A stretch of DNA of 24,099 nt from RGIG5327 sp045612485 (GCA_045612485.1 JAZKZE010000075.1:1-24099); one strand, 5' to 3'. Shown: positions 7,759-16,036, counted from the first letter of the stretch. Program-made: numbers and translations. Notes: a model not told the origin generated them from the letters alone.

Positions 7759-9182
7759 TCATTCCGCTTCTTCTGATTCTTCTGCCTTTTGCGGCAGCCC
7801 TGCTGGTGCTTTTGAGCAATGAGAAAAAGATGAGATATATTCTCACTTTCCTCGGGACTGTACATATTCTTCTTGTCGCTTCCGGGATCGTACTGCGCAA
7901 AGGAGTACTCTCCCTGGGCAGCATCCACCTGGGATTTGATATTTATGATCCTGCCTTTTATGTACTTGCCATTACTTCCATACTGTTTTTCTTTACTGTT
8001 GTTTATCTGCGGCACTGGCTGCCTGCGGATGAGGAAGGGACACGGAAACGCCATGAAGCTCATGGTATGAAACTGAAAACATTCGGTGTATTGCTTCTGG
8101 TCTTTCTGGAAACCATGACCCTTACAGCTCTTTCCTGTGATTTCGGGATGCTGTGGGTCTCCGTGGAAGCCACCACTCTTGCCAGTGCTTTTCTTATCAA
8201 TTTCCACAAGACAAAAAGTTCTCTTGAGGCCATGTGGAAATATCTTCTTCTCTGTTCTCTCGGGATCGGACTGGCTCTTTTCGGTACCATGCTTCTGAGT
8301 GCTTCTCTTGAACCCGGAGCCTCTCTGGATTTCAAATCCATGGCGGTACGGAATGTTTACTGGTTCAAAGCTGCTTTTATCTTCTGTCTTGCCGGATACG
8401 GTTTGAAATGCGGGCTTGCCCCCTTCCATGCGTGGCTGCCTGATGCTCACAGTGAAGCTCCGGCACCTGTGTCTGCTCTGCTTTCCGGAAGTCTGCTCAA
8501 CTGCGCCCTTCTGGGAATCTGGCGGATAAGGGATGTTGCGCCTGAAGGAACGTTGGATTTCTGTAACAGTCTTTTTATCTTTCTCGGATTGCTTTCCCTG
8601 CTTGTTGCTGCGCTTTTCATTATCGGACAGAAGGATTTCAAAAGAATGCTCGCCTATTCCAGTGTGGAACACATGGGACTTGCCGCCATGATGATCGGTT
8701 TTGCTTCAGAAGGAACAGCCATCGTACACATGATCTTCCACTCCCTGATCAAGATGTCTCTCTTCTTTACTGCCGGGAATATCCTTCTTTACTACGGGAC
8801 AAGAAAGATTTCTGCGGTTCAGGGAATTTTTTCCGTACTGCCGAAAAACGGCAGACTGTGGATGATCGGGATGCTCTTCATCTGCGGAACGCCACCTTCC
8901 CCTCTTTTCTTTACAGAATGGACTCTTGTCCAGCGTGCCGGTTACATTTACGGCGGCATTACACTTTTCCTGCTTTTTATCATCTTCTGCGCCATGAGCA
9001 ATATCGTGATGAAGATGTGTATGGGGAAAGTCCCTGCTGATACGGAGCTTCTTGTATCGGATACCGCTGTGGAAAAATGTTCCAAAGTTCCCGCCTTTGT
9101 TCTTTACGGGATCATTGCCGGTGTACTGCTTGCCGGGATCGGACTCTGTCTGCTTGTTACTGAAACAGTAAAATTCTTCTGA
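7755..9182 (+). CDS. NuoN/NuoM (HyfF)-like ion-translocating membrane subunit
   Basis: A 475-residue polytopic protein, the second antiporter-like subunit of the complex, most like HyfF. Preserved channel residues include Glu in WVSVEATTLASAF, Lys in GYGLKCGLAPFHAWLPDAH, Lys in KDFKRMLAYSSVEHMGL and His/Lys in HMIFHSLIKMSLF. An excellent ribosome site (AAGGAGG, spacing 7) lies inside the end of the NuoK-like gene, and the start overlaps that gene's stop by 4 bases. With the NuoL-like protein this makes two full antiporter-like subunits, fewer than the three in complex I or E. coli hydrogenase 4. Confidence 0.9.
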   Translation: MIIPLLLILLPFAAALLVLLSNEKKMRYILTFLGTVHILLVASGIVLRKGVLSLGSIHLGFDIYDPAFYVLAITSILFFFTVVYLRHWLPADEEGTRKRHEAHGMKLKTFGVLLLVFLETMTLTALSCDFGMLWVSVEATTLASAFLINFHKTKSSLEAMWKYLLLCSLGIGLALFGTMLLSASLEPGASLDFKSMAVRNVYWFKAAFIFCLAGYGLKCGLAPFHAWLPDAHSEAPAPVSALLSGSLLNCALLGIWRIRDVAPEGTLDFCNSLFIFLGLLSLLVAALFIIGQKDFKRMLAYSSVEHMGLAAMMIGFASEGTAIVHMIFHSLIKMSLFFTAGNILLYYGTRKISAVQGIFSVLPKNGRLWMIGMLFICGTPPSPLFFTEWTLVQRAGYIYGGITLFLLFIIFCAMSNIVMKMCMGKVPADTELLVSDTAVEKCSKVPAFVLYGIIAGVLLAGIGLCLLVTETVKFF

Positions 9183-9201
9183 GAAAGGAAAGGATTATAA
9201 T

Positions 9202-10716
9202 ATGACAGCTGTATCTTCTCAGGATTTCCTTTTTATCCGGAACGGTTCCTCTGTTTCTCTGGCGGATATTCCGGAATTTGATTTTGCTGCTTTCCGCAGC
9301 ATGATCCTTGAAAAAATCAACTTTTGCCGTACGGAAGCCTTTTTCGCTCTTCCGGAAAAGGATGGAAAATATTTTCTTTTCATCGTGCTGGGGGATCCGG
9401 AAAAAAAGGGATTGCTTATTGGAAAAAGTCCGGTCAGGGGGGCTTTTGAAAGTCTCAGCTCTTCCCACGCTTCCTTCAACCGTTTTGAACGGGAGATCAT
9501 GGAGAAATATCCGGATCTTGTTGCGGAAAATCATCCCAATGCCAAACCGCTGCGTTTTCCGGGAAAGGAAGAAGTGGGGGTAATGGATTATTTTACCATG
9601 GAAGGGGAAAGTGTCCATGAAGTAGCGGTGGGACCGGTACATGCCGGAGTTATTGAACCCGGGCATTTCCGTTTTCAGTGTATGGGCGAAAAAGTGTATT
9701 CCCTGGAGATTTCCCTGGGGTACCAGCACAGGGATCTGGAAAAAATGCTTGTTGACGGGCCTGACGCAAAAACTTCCCATCTTCTGGAAACCGCTGCCGG
9801 GGATACTTCCATTGCTTCAGCATTGAATTACAGCCATATTGTGGAAACCCTTGCCGGGCTTGATGTGGCGGAAAGTTCTGTGAAAGTGCGTCAGATGGCA
9901 CTGGAACTGGAAAGATGTGCCAATCACATCGGTGATCTGGGGGCATTGGCAGGGGATGTGGCGTTTCTGCCTACTGCAAGTTTCTGCGGCAGGATCAGGG
10001 GGGAATATCTCAATATGACTGCGGAACTTTGCGGCAACCGTTTCGGACGCAATTATATTGTTCCCGGCGGAGTGAGATACTCTCTGGATAAGGAAATTGC
10101 GGAAAAGCTCCTTGTCTGGCTGAAAAGAGTTTCAAAGGAACTCTGGAATGCTCTGGATCTTATGTTCAATTCTCCTACAAGTCTGGACCGTTTTGAAAAT
10201 ACCGGAACCGTTTCCTGCGAAACAGCAAAGGAATTGGGGCTTACCGGAATGGCGGCAAGAGCAAGCGGACTGTATTGTGATGCAAGAAAAGATTTTCCTG
10301 TTGGGGGGGATATAACTGCAAAAAGCGTTTTTGAGCAGGAAAAAACCTTTTGCGGTAATGGTGATGTATTCTCCCGGGCATTTCTCCGGTATTGTGAATT
10401 GAAAATGAGTCATGAGTTTCTCTTTGCCGCATTGGAGGAATTTGCTGCCGGTCACGGGGAAGCGGAAGAAAGTGAAAGAAAATGTTTTCCGCTTAAAGAG
10501 GAAACACTTGCGGTCTCTGTTACGGAAGCATGGCGGGGTGAGTTGTGTCATGTTGCCATTACCGATGAAAAAGGCAGATTCCGGATGTATAAGGTCATTG
10601 ATCCCTCTTTCCATAACTGGGAAGGACTGGCAATGGCTTTGAGAGGGGAGGAGATCTCCAATTTTCCCATTTGCAACAAAAGTTTCAATCTCTCCTATTG
10701 CGGACACGATCTATAA
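9202..10716 (+). CDS. NuoC-NuoD/HyfG-like large subunit lacking most NiFe ligands (Ehr type)
   Basis: A 504-residue fusion: residues 1-135 are NuoC-like (SFNRFEREIMEKYPDL, HPNAKPLRF) and 145-504 are NuoD/hydrogenase-large-subunit-like (EPGHFRFQ, SLGYQHRDLEKM, ALELERCANHIGDL, RNYIVPGGV). In group 4 hydrogenases such as HycE, the NiFe centre is held by a CGIC motif near ERVCGIC and by DPCxxC near the C-terminus. Here the first motif reads ETAAGDTSIA (Ala199 and Thr202 replace Cys), and the C-terminus reads SFNLSYCGHDL, where only Cys500 could match. There is no C-terminal extension for a maturation protease. It should not bind NiFe or make H2, matching the energy-converting hydrogenase-related (Ehr) complexes described as relatives of complex I. 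The electron acceptor or donor site is unknown. ATG follows AAAGGA by about 9 bases. Confidence 0.9.
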   Translation: MTAVSSQDFLFIRNGSSVSLADIPEFDFAAFRSMILEKINFCRTEAFFALPEKDGKYFLFIVLGDPEKKGLLIGKSPVRGAFESLSSSHASFNRFEREIMEKYPDLVAENHPNAKPLRFPGKEEVGVMDYFTMEGESVHEVAVGPVHAGVIEPGHFRFQCMGEKVYSLEISLGYQHRDLEKMLVDGPDAKTSHLLETAAGDTSIASALNYSHIVETLAGLDVAESSVKVRQMALELERCANHIGDLGALAGDVAFLPTASFCGRIRGEYLNMTAELCGNRFGRNYIVPGGVRYSLDKEIAEKLLVWLKRVSKELWNALDLMFNSPTSLDRFENTGTVSCETAKELGLTGMAARASGLYCDARKDFPVGGDITAKSVFEQEKTFCGNGDVFSRAFLRYCELKMSHEFLFAALEEFAAGHGEAEESERKCFPLKEETLAVSVTEAWRGELCHVAITDEKGRFRMYKVIDPSFHNWEGLAMALRGEEISNFPICNKSFNLSYCGHDL

Positions 10717-10734
10717 GAGGAAAGGAGTAAGAAT

Positions 10735-11505
10735 ATGTGGAAAGCACTTAATGCAAGACTTTTTCAGGGATACCGTACAGGATCTTTCCCTCAGAGCAGT
10801 CCCCCGAACCTTCCTGCAAGATTTGCCGGAAGGCCTGTGATAGATCAGGATGTATGTGATAATAAAGAAGCATGTGTGGAAGTTTGTCCCACAAAGGCAG
10901 TTTTCATTCAGAATGGGAAACTTGCCATTGATACGGGAAAATGTATCTTCTGCGGAAAATGTGCTGATATCTGCAAAGGGATCACTTTCAGCAAAGAATA
11001 CCGCCTTGCAGCTATGAAAAAAGAAGATCTTGTTGCGGGACTTGCTCCCTATACGCCTCCGGAACCCCATGACCGTTCCCTTGCGGATTTCTGCGGAAAA
11101 TCCCTGAAGATCAGGCAGGTTTCCGCCGGCGGATGTGCCGCCTGTGAACTGGATTTCAATGTTTTGAATACTCTGGCGTGGGATATGGGAAGATTCGGTA
11201 TCCAGGTGGTTGCTTCCCCCCGTCATGCGGATTGTATCCTTATTACCGGCCCTGTAAGCAGAAATATGCTTCTTGCTTTGAAAAAGACCTATGATGCCGC
11301 TCCCAAACCTGTATGGGTCATTGCCTGCGGAAGTTGTGCCGTTTCCGGCGGACTTTATCAGGAAAGCAGTCAGTGTTCCAACGGGGCGGATGAGATCTTG
11401 AAAGTTGATCTTTATGTACCCGGCTGTCCCCCCCATCCGGCAACTCTTCTGGAAGGGATCCTGCGTCTTATGGGAAAAGGTGCAGGACCGCAGGTGAAGG
11501 AATAA
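10735..11505 (+). CDS. Ferredoxin-NuoB/HyfI fusion small subunit
   Basis: A 256-residue fusion of a NuoI/HyfH-like ferredoxin (about 35-90) and a NuoB/HyfI-like small subunit (about 118-250), normally two separate proteins. The second ferredoxin cluster has a full C-x2-C-x2-C-x3-C set (C70, C73, C76, C80). The first has C41, C47 and C51 followed by Pro, but Lys44 stands where the second cysteine should be, suggesting a three-ligand or lost cluster. The proximal N2-type site is intact: C134 and C137 in GGCAACE, C198 in ACGSC, and C231 in PGCPPHP. Electrons probably pass from a soluble ferredoxin-like partner through this chain to the NiFe-less large subunit. AAAGGAG lies 8 bases before ATG. 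Last gene of the cluster; a terminator follows. Confidence 0.92.
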   Translation: MWKALNARLFQGYRTGSFPQSSPPNLPARFAGRPVIDQDVCDNKEACVEVCPTKAVFIQNGKLAIDTGKCIFCGKCADICKGITFSKEYRLAAMKKEDLVAGLAPYTPPEPHDRSLADFCGKSLKIRQVSAGGCAACELDFNVLNTLAWDMGRFGIQVVASPRHADCILITGPVSRNMLLALKKTYDAAPKPVWVIACGSCAVSGGLYQESSQCSNGADEILKVDLYVPGCPPHPATLLEGILRLMGKGAGPQVKE

Positions 11506-11545
11506 ATACTGTTGAGAAGATCACTCTTATTTCAATAAAATAAAG

Positions 11546-11593
11546 GCTCCGTTTATCATGAACTTTGAAACTTCTGAAAACGGGGCTTTTTTT
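11546..11593 (+). terminator. Rho-independent terminator of the Ehr-type operon
   Basis: A 9-bp stem (GCTCCGTTT at 11546-11554 with AAACGGGGC at 11578-11586, one G-T pair) is followed directly by seven T. It separates the membrane-complex genes from the esterase gene, which starts 16 bases later. Confidence 0.85.
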
Positions 11594-11608
11594 ATAAGGA
11601 AATGAAAA

Positions 11609-12904
11609 ATGGCAGAAAATACAGAAAAATTATTGCATGATGTAAAGATCACGCCCGATCGTGCTGACGGGATCTACTTTACCGGGGATACTGCTGTATT
11701 TAAAATAGAATATTTCCGTAACGGAAAAGCCTGTCCCGGTCAGAAACTGGAAGCATATTTTCACAATATGCACTATCCGCAGAAAAGAAAAAATACCATC
11801 TCTTTTACAGCCGGTGAAGGGAAAGAATTGTCCGTTGAGCTGAATGTAACGGGTTCCACGATCCTGAAAGTTTTTGTTTGCGGGAAAAATGGCACACCTC
11901 TGCGTAAAAAAGACCATGATGGAAAGATGCGGTATATCTCTTTTTCCTGCGGAGTGTTGGCTTCTCCGGAAAAGTGTCTGCCGTATATGGATGAACCGGC
12001 AGATTTTCAGGCGTTCTGGGAGGAACAGAAAAAAGAGCTGGCAAAAGTCCCTGTGAAAGTATTGGAAAAAGTTCCTCTGGAAGTTCCGGAAGAAATGAAG
12101 GGGAAATTTGTTGCATGGGATATGAAAATAGCCTGTGCCGGATCCATGCCGGTTTCCGGTTATTTGAGTATGCCTTCTGATGTGGCGGAAGGAAAAAGGA
12201 AAGTTCCTGTTGTTGTTTCCTATCACGGGGGAGGTGTGAGAAGTTCTGTTCTTACTTTCCGGGAAAATGCTGTCTGGTTCGATGTGAATGCCCACGGGAT
12301 CGTCAACGGGAAAGAGCCTGCTTTTTATCTGGAATTATCCAAAAATGAACTGAATAAATATATTTACCGGGGAATGGAGTCCAGGGAAACATTTTATTTC
12401 CGGTATATGTATTTAAGGGTACTGCGGGCGCAGGAATTTGTCAAAAGCCTTCCCCAGTGGAACAGGAAAGATCTGGTTCTTTACGGAGGAAGTCAGGGGG
12501 GAGGACAGGTGCTTGTTGGAGCCGGACTTGATCCGGAGGTGACGTTGATCCATGCCTGGGTCCCGGCTCTCTGTAATCTGAATCATTACAGAAAAGGGTA
12601 TTCCAGTTCCTGGCCCTGTTCCCTTTATTATTGTAACGAAACCGGAACGGAGGATCCGGAGAAGGTTGCCAAATGTATTCCTTATTTTGATGCGGTGAAT
12701 TTTGCACGCAGGATCAGGTGTGAAGTCTTTATGTCCACCGGGCTTCTGGATACCACCTGTCCCCCCGGGAATGTTTTTGCCGCTTATAATGTGATCCCTT
12801 CCCAAAATAAGACCATCCATACTTTTACGGACAGAGGCCATCTTCTGGCAAGCAATCCCACATTTCCGGAAAGATTGGAAAAACTCCTTTCCGGAAATAA
12901 ATAA
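11609..12904 (+). CDS. Acetyl xylan esterase-like (CE7/AXE1) alpha/beta hydrolase
   Basis: A 431-residue protein with an N-terminal beta-sandwich-like region (about 10-115) followed by an AXE1/CE7-type alpha/beta hydrolase domain. The catalytic triad can be read: nucleophile Ser295 in GGSQGGG, Asp381 in GLLDTTCPP and His411 in RGHLL. Oxyanion-region SYHGGG (204-209) and the family stretch EPADFQAFWEEQKKEL are also present. CE7 enzymes deacetylate xylo-oligosaccharides or cephalosporins and are usually cytoplasmic; no signal peptide is visible. The start is supported by AAGGA 8 bases upstream. It lies behind the terminator of the preceding operon, so it needs its own promoter or relies on read-through; no convincing promoter was seen in the short gap. 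Confidence 0.85.
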   Translation: MAENTEKLLHDVKITPDRADGIYFTGDTAVFKIEYFRNGKACPGQKLEAYFHNMHYPQKRKNTISFTAGEGKELSVELNVTGSTILKVFVCGKNGTPLRKKDHDGKMRYISFSCGVLASPEKCLPYMDEPADFQAFWEEQKKELAKVPVKVLEKVPLEVPEEMKGKFVAWDMKIACAGSMPVSGYLSMPSDVAEGKRKVPVVVSYHGGGVRSSVLTFRENAVWFDVNAHGIVNGKEPAFYLELSKNELNKYIYRGMESRETFYFRYMYLRVLRAQEFVKSLPQWNRKDLVLYGGSQGGGQVLVGAGLDPEVTLIHAWVPALCNLNHYRKGYSSSWPCSLYYCNETGTEDPEKVAKCIPYFDAVNFARRIRCEVFMSTGLLDTTCPPGNVFAAYNVIPSQNKTIHTFTDRGHLLASNPTFPERLEKLLSGNK

Positions 12905-12920
12905 CAGAAAAATAAATCAT

Positions 12921-12966
12921 AAAAAACAACCGGATCTGTGAGTTTTCAGATTCCGGTTGTTTTTTA
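12921..12966. terminator. Bidirectional terminator between esterase and ion permease
   Basis: AACAACCGG-A-TCTG (12925-12938) pairs with CAGATTCCGGTTGTT (12947-12961) with one bulged T and an 8-base loop. Six A precede it and a T-run follows, so it can end transcripts on both strands of the converging genes. Confidence 0.88.
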
Positions 12967-12996
12967 TAAAGCCTTATGGCTTTTTATGTGTTTTGC

Positions 12997-14760
12997 TTAT
13001 TTTTCAGGTTTTTTCTGACTGATTTCCTCCAGAACGAGAGCTTCCAGTTTTCCTCCATGGGAAGTCAGGTAGGAATACAGTCTGCCTCTGTAATAGAGAA
13101 GATCTTTCCTGTCTTTGGAAACAATATCCTTGTTCATGGGGGAATTTTTCGGCACATAAAGCATGATCGGGACATAACTGCTGTTCGTATGAAGAATATA
13201 ATGATTGAAATCCTTTTCCGTAATATTCTTTTCTTTGATGACGTATTCCGGAGAAGGGGCTTTTTTTACATACCCTTCAATAACAGAATGTTTATTTTCA
13301 AAAAATCTTACCCCGCCCAGCATTTCCGGTTTTACGAATGAGGGACGGTCAGGCATGAGAGGGGCGGCAAGTATCAGAAGCAGCCAGGCGATCACTGCCG
13401 CAACGAAGGATGCCACAGCCCCGATCCGGAACCACTGGAAGAAGGTGATACGGGAACGGGAACGTTTTTCCAGCATCCCCAGAGCTACGATATTGGCGGT
13501 ACTTCCGATCATGGTGATATTGCCGCCGAAACAGGCCCCGAAAAGCAATGCCCACCACAGGGGGAGATCCTTTACTGTATAGGAGAGCTGTTCAATAACA
13601 GGACAGAATGCAGCCACAAAGATCACATTGTCCACAAAGGCGGAACCTATGGAGGTGAGAGCAATGATAAAGGGGACAAGGATATTGAGATCGGTTCCGC
13701 AGATGCTGGAAAAATAATTTGCCATGATCAGATCCACATGGGTATGTTCCAGTGTTCCGGCAATGGCAAAAAGCAGCATGAAGAAAAGAAGTGTCCACCA
13801 GTCCACCTCCCGTTCCACATAGTACCTGGCACGGTCTTTTTTCAGGATCATGACCACCCCGGAACAGATCAGGGGGGCTATAAGAAGGACACTGTTTTTT
13901 CCTATCCCCAGAAATGATTCGATCTGATGGTGAAGTCCGATGGCACAGATGGTAACGAGAAGAAGGGTCAATCCCTGTTTGTAGGGAACATCCACAACCG
14001 GTGCCAGAGAGAGATTTCTTGCAAGTCTTTCCTTGAGACTTATATCAAACTGCGCAAGATCTTTACGGAAGAACCACACCGTTACCGCTACTGTTGCCGC
14101 AAGGGCAAGCAGCATGATGGGGAAGGCGTAACACATGAAATCTGCGAAGGTAAGCCCCCCTTTTGTACCGATATAGATCCCCACAGGATTTCCCATCATG
14201 GTACCGGCACTGCCTACATTTGTAGCAAGAACGCAGATCAATATATAGGGAATGGGATTGAGTTTCAGCCGGTCGCAGACCTGGAAGATCAGTGTGGCAA
14301 TAAAAATAATGGAGGTTACTTCATCCACCACACAGGCAAGAAGTGCTGACGCGATGGATGTTACTGCAATAAATTTTATCCCTGATATATCGGGCATGGA
14401 AACGATCAGCTGCACCACCCAGGTGAAAAAGCCCAAGTCCCGCAATGCCCCCACAATGATCATCATTCCCACAAGGAACAGGATCACTTCCAGCGAGGAG
14501 GATTTTACAAAAGTCTGAATATCCAGGGCATTGGTGCAGATCAGGACAGAAAGTCCCAGATAGGCGATGGAAAGACGGATGTTCCAGAAAAACAATGTCC
14601 CCAGGATAATGGCAAGGAATACCCCTACTGCTGTCGCCTGATTTGCTGTAAATACTGTTTTTGCTCCAACGATCCCTACGGTGGCACTTATGACAAAAAG
14701 CAGCACAAATCTTTTTATCATCCCGGCAAGAGTGAGTTGGGAAGAGCCTTCTTCGTGCAT
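12997..14760 (-). CDS. ArsB/NhaD-type ion permease with C-terminal soluble extension
   Basis: A 587-residue membrane protein of the ion transporter superfamily, closest in pattern to NhaD/ArsB-like Na+/H+ antiporters. About 12 hydrophobic segments run to residue ~470. Motifs in the right context include NVGSAGTMMGNPVGIYIG in the first half and FGACFGGNITMIGSTANIVALG in the second, an internal repeat typical of these carriers, plus FVDNVIFVAAFCPVI. The last ~115 residues are a soluble extension of unknown fold, starting near MPDRPSFVKPEMLGG. AAGGAG lies 7 bases before ATG. It begins 38 bp after the EIIA-CBS gene on the same strand, so the two are probably one operon. The transported ion is not certain; Na+/H+ exchange is most likely, and arsenite or an organic anion is less likely. 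Confidence 0.82.
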   Translation of the reverse strand: MHEEGSSQLTLAGMIKRFVLLFVISATVGIVGAKTVFTANQATAVGVFLAIILGTLFFWNIRLSIAYLGLSVLICTNALDIQTFVKSSSLEVILFLVGMMIIVGALRDLGFFTWVVQLIVSMPDISGIKFIAVTSIASALLACVVDEVTSIIFIATLIFQVCDRLKLNPIPYILICVLATNVGSAGTMMGNPVGIYIGTKGGLTFADFMCYAFPIMLLALAATVAVTVWFFRKDLAQFDISLKERLARNLSLAPVVDVPYKQGLTLLLVTICAIGLHHQIESFLGIGKNSVLLIAPLICSGVVMILKKDRARYYVEREVDWWTLLFFMLLFAIAGTLEHTHVDLIMANYFSSICGTDLNILVPFIIALTSIGSAFVDNVIFVAAFCPVIEQLSYTVKDLPLWWALLFGACFGGNITMIGSTANIVALGMLEKRSRSRITFFQWFRIGAVASFVAAVIAWLLLILAAPLMPDRPSFVKPEMLGGVRFFENKHSVIEGYVKKAPSPEYVIKEKNITEKDFNHYILHTNSSYVPIMLYVPKNSPMNKDIVSKDRKDLLYYRGRLYSYLTSHGGKLEALVLEEISQKKPEK

Positions 14761-14798
14761 TTTTATACTCCTTTTTTATTCTTTTATTGATGCAATGA

Positions 14799-15725
14799 TC
14801 ATTCCCAGAAAAGTTTTGCAGAGAAATCTTTAAGCTCCACTACTCCGGCAAGAGTCCTTTCCCCTTTGACCACAAGAAGTTTTGGTACTTTATGGACAAG
14901 GAAAAGTTTTGCCAGCTGTACGGCGGGAATATCCTCCTGTACGGAAATATACTCTTCCCTCATGAAGTCTGCCACTTTTGTTTCATCTGCCGTCTGCAAC
15001 ACCTCCGAAAAGGGCTGGAAACGGTAGATCAGCGAAAGATCATCCATCCAGAGAAGATGTTCCGGCAGACTGAATTTCAAGAGATCGGCAAGGGAAACGA
15101 CTCCTCTTATCTCATTGCTTTCATCCACTACCGGGATCTCATCAGCATTTTTTGTAGCAAAGATCTCAATGGCTTCATTGAGTGTATTATTTTCCATCAG
15201 AGTTACCGGCGAAGGATTCATCACATCCCTTGCCCGGAGAAACTGGGGCAGTTCCAGCTGGGAACGGGTGAAATAATTGAGAATGGCTTTTGCATTGGCA
15301 AGATCCGCCACCTCATTGACGACTTTGGGTTCTTTAAAATCTTTTGCAAGGGCAGACAATACCTGAAGGTGAAGTCCGGGATCATCCACGGGAGTAAGTA
15401 CGAGGATGACAACATGAACAGGCGGAAGACCGGGGACATGAAAATCGATCCCCTTCCGGCTTGTTGCCATTCCCACAAGGAGTTTATCGATCTGTTCAGA
15501 ACGGGCATGGGGGACAGCAAGCCCCGAACCAATGACTGTAGGCATACGTTTTTCACGCAGCATTACTTCTTCCGTAATGTTTTTTGCATCCAGACCTGCG
15601 GTATTTTTTGCAAGAAGTCTTACAAGTTCAGAGATGACGCCGGGAGCATCGACTGCCTTGCTGTCTGCAATAATGTTGCCTTCCGCGAGAAAGTTGTAAA
15701 AATGGGTGTCTGACAACTGATTCAT
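14799..15725 (-). CDS. PTS EIIA (fructose/nitrogen type)-CBS pair regulatory protein
   Basis: About 308 residues. Residues 10-155 form a type 2 EIIA domain like PtsN, with the phosphoacceptor histidine in GLAVPHARS (His73). Residues ~168-308 form two CBS motifs (ARDVMNPSPVTL...DEIPVVDE and VADFMREEYISV...VPKLLVVKGE), which usually bind adenine nucleotides. No sugar-transport domain is present, so this is probably a regulator. The ATG at 15731 directly abuts the ribosome site AAAAGGAGG (15732-15740) with no spacing; the next ATG, at 15725, has a spacing of 6 and was chosen as the start. It sits directly upstream of the ion permease, suggesting it controls that transporter in response to phosphorylation state and cell energy. 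Confidence 0.88.
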   Translation of the reverse strand: MNQLSDTHFYNFLAEGNIIADSKAVDAPGVISELVRLLAKNTAGLDAKNITEEVMLREKRMPTVIGSGLAVPHARSEQIDKLLVGMATSRKGIDFHVPGLPPVHVVILVLTPVDDPGLHLQVLSALAKDFKEPKVVNEVADLANAKAILNYFTRSQLELPQFLRARDVMNPSPVTLMENNTLNEAIEIFATKNADEIPVVDESNEIRGVVSLADLLKFSLPEHLLWMDDLSLIYRFQPFSEVLQTADETKVADFMREEYISVQEDIPAVQLAKLFLVHKVPKLLVVKGERTLAGVVELKDFSAKLFWE

Positions 15726-15814
15726 CCACATCCTCCTTTTATACTGCTTTCAGTGTATTGAAATTACTGTATTATTTTCTCCTTATATATCTGTTTATCT
15801 TTTTTTCTTTTTCT

Positions 15815-15843
15815 ACCATAATGCACGGTTTTTCAAATTACAA
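15815..15843 (-). promoter_or_regulatory. Weak candidate promoter for the EIIA-CBS/permease operon
   Basis: On the minus strand TTGTAA (15838-15843) and TATGGT (15815-15820) are 17 bases apart, each matching the consensus at four of six positions. The leader would be about 80 bases. Confidence 0.3.
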
Positions 15844-15990
15844 GAACCAAAACGGGTAAATCTTACGCTTTTTTTCTGATTTTTAAATATTTTTTCACTG
15901 ATAGCCTGTAAAATTGTATGCAAATGGAAAAAACAGGTATCCGGGTATGGCATGGATCATAAATCTTCTCCCGGGGTGGTTCTTTATCTG

Positions 15991-16036
15991 AAAATATTAT
16001 TTTACGCAACTTTTTTATCATGATAAGTAATATTTT
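15991..16036. promoter_or_regulatory. Inverted repeats upstream of the ceramidase-like promoter, possible operator
   Basis: A perfect 12-bp palindrome TTATCATGATAA (16015-16026) lies inside a 9-bp inverted repeat, AAAATATTA (15991-15999) with TAATATTTT (16028-16036). The cluster ends 14 bases before the -35 box at 16051. No regulator is encoded nearby that could be matched to it. Confidence 0.35.

Noticed and set aside
4262..11505. A true hydrogenase-4 / formate hydrogenlyase operon
   Set aside because: Gene order and subunits fit, but the large subunit lacks three of the four NiFe cysteines, and no formate dehydrogenase or maturation genes are present.
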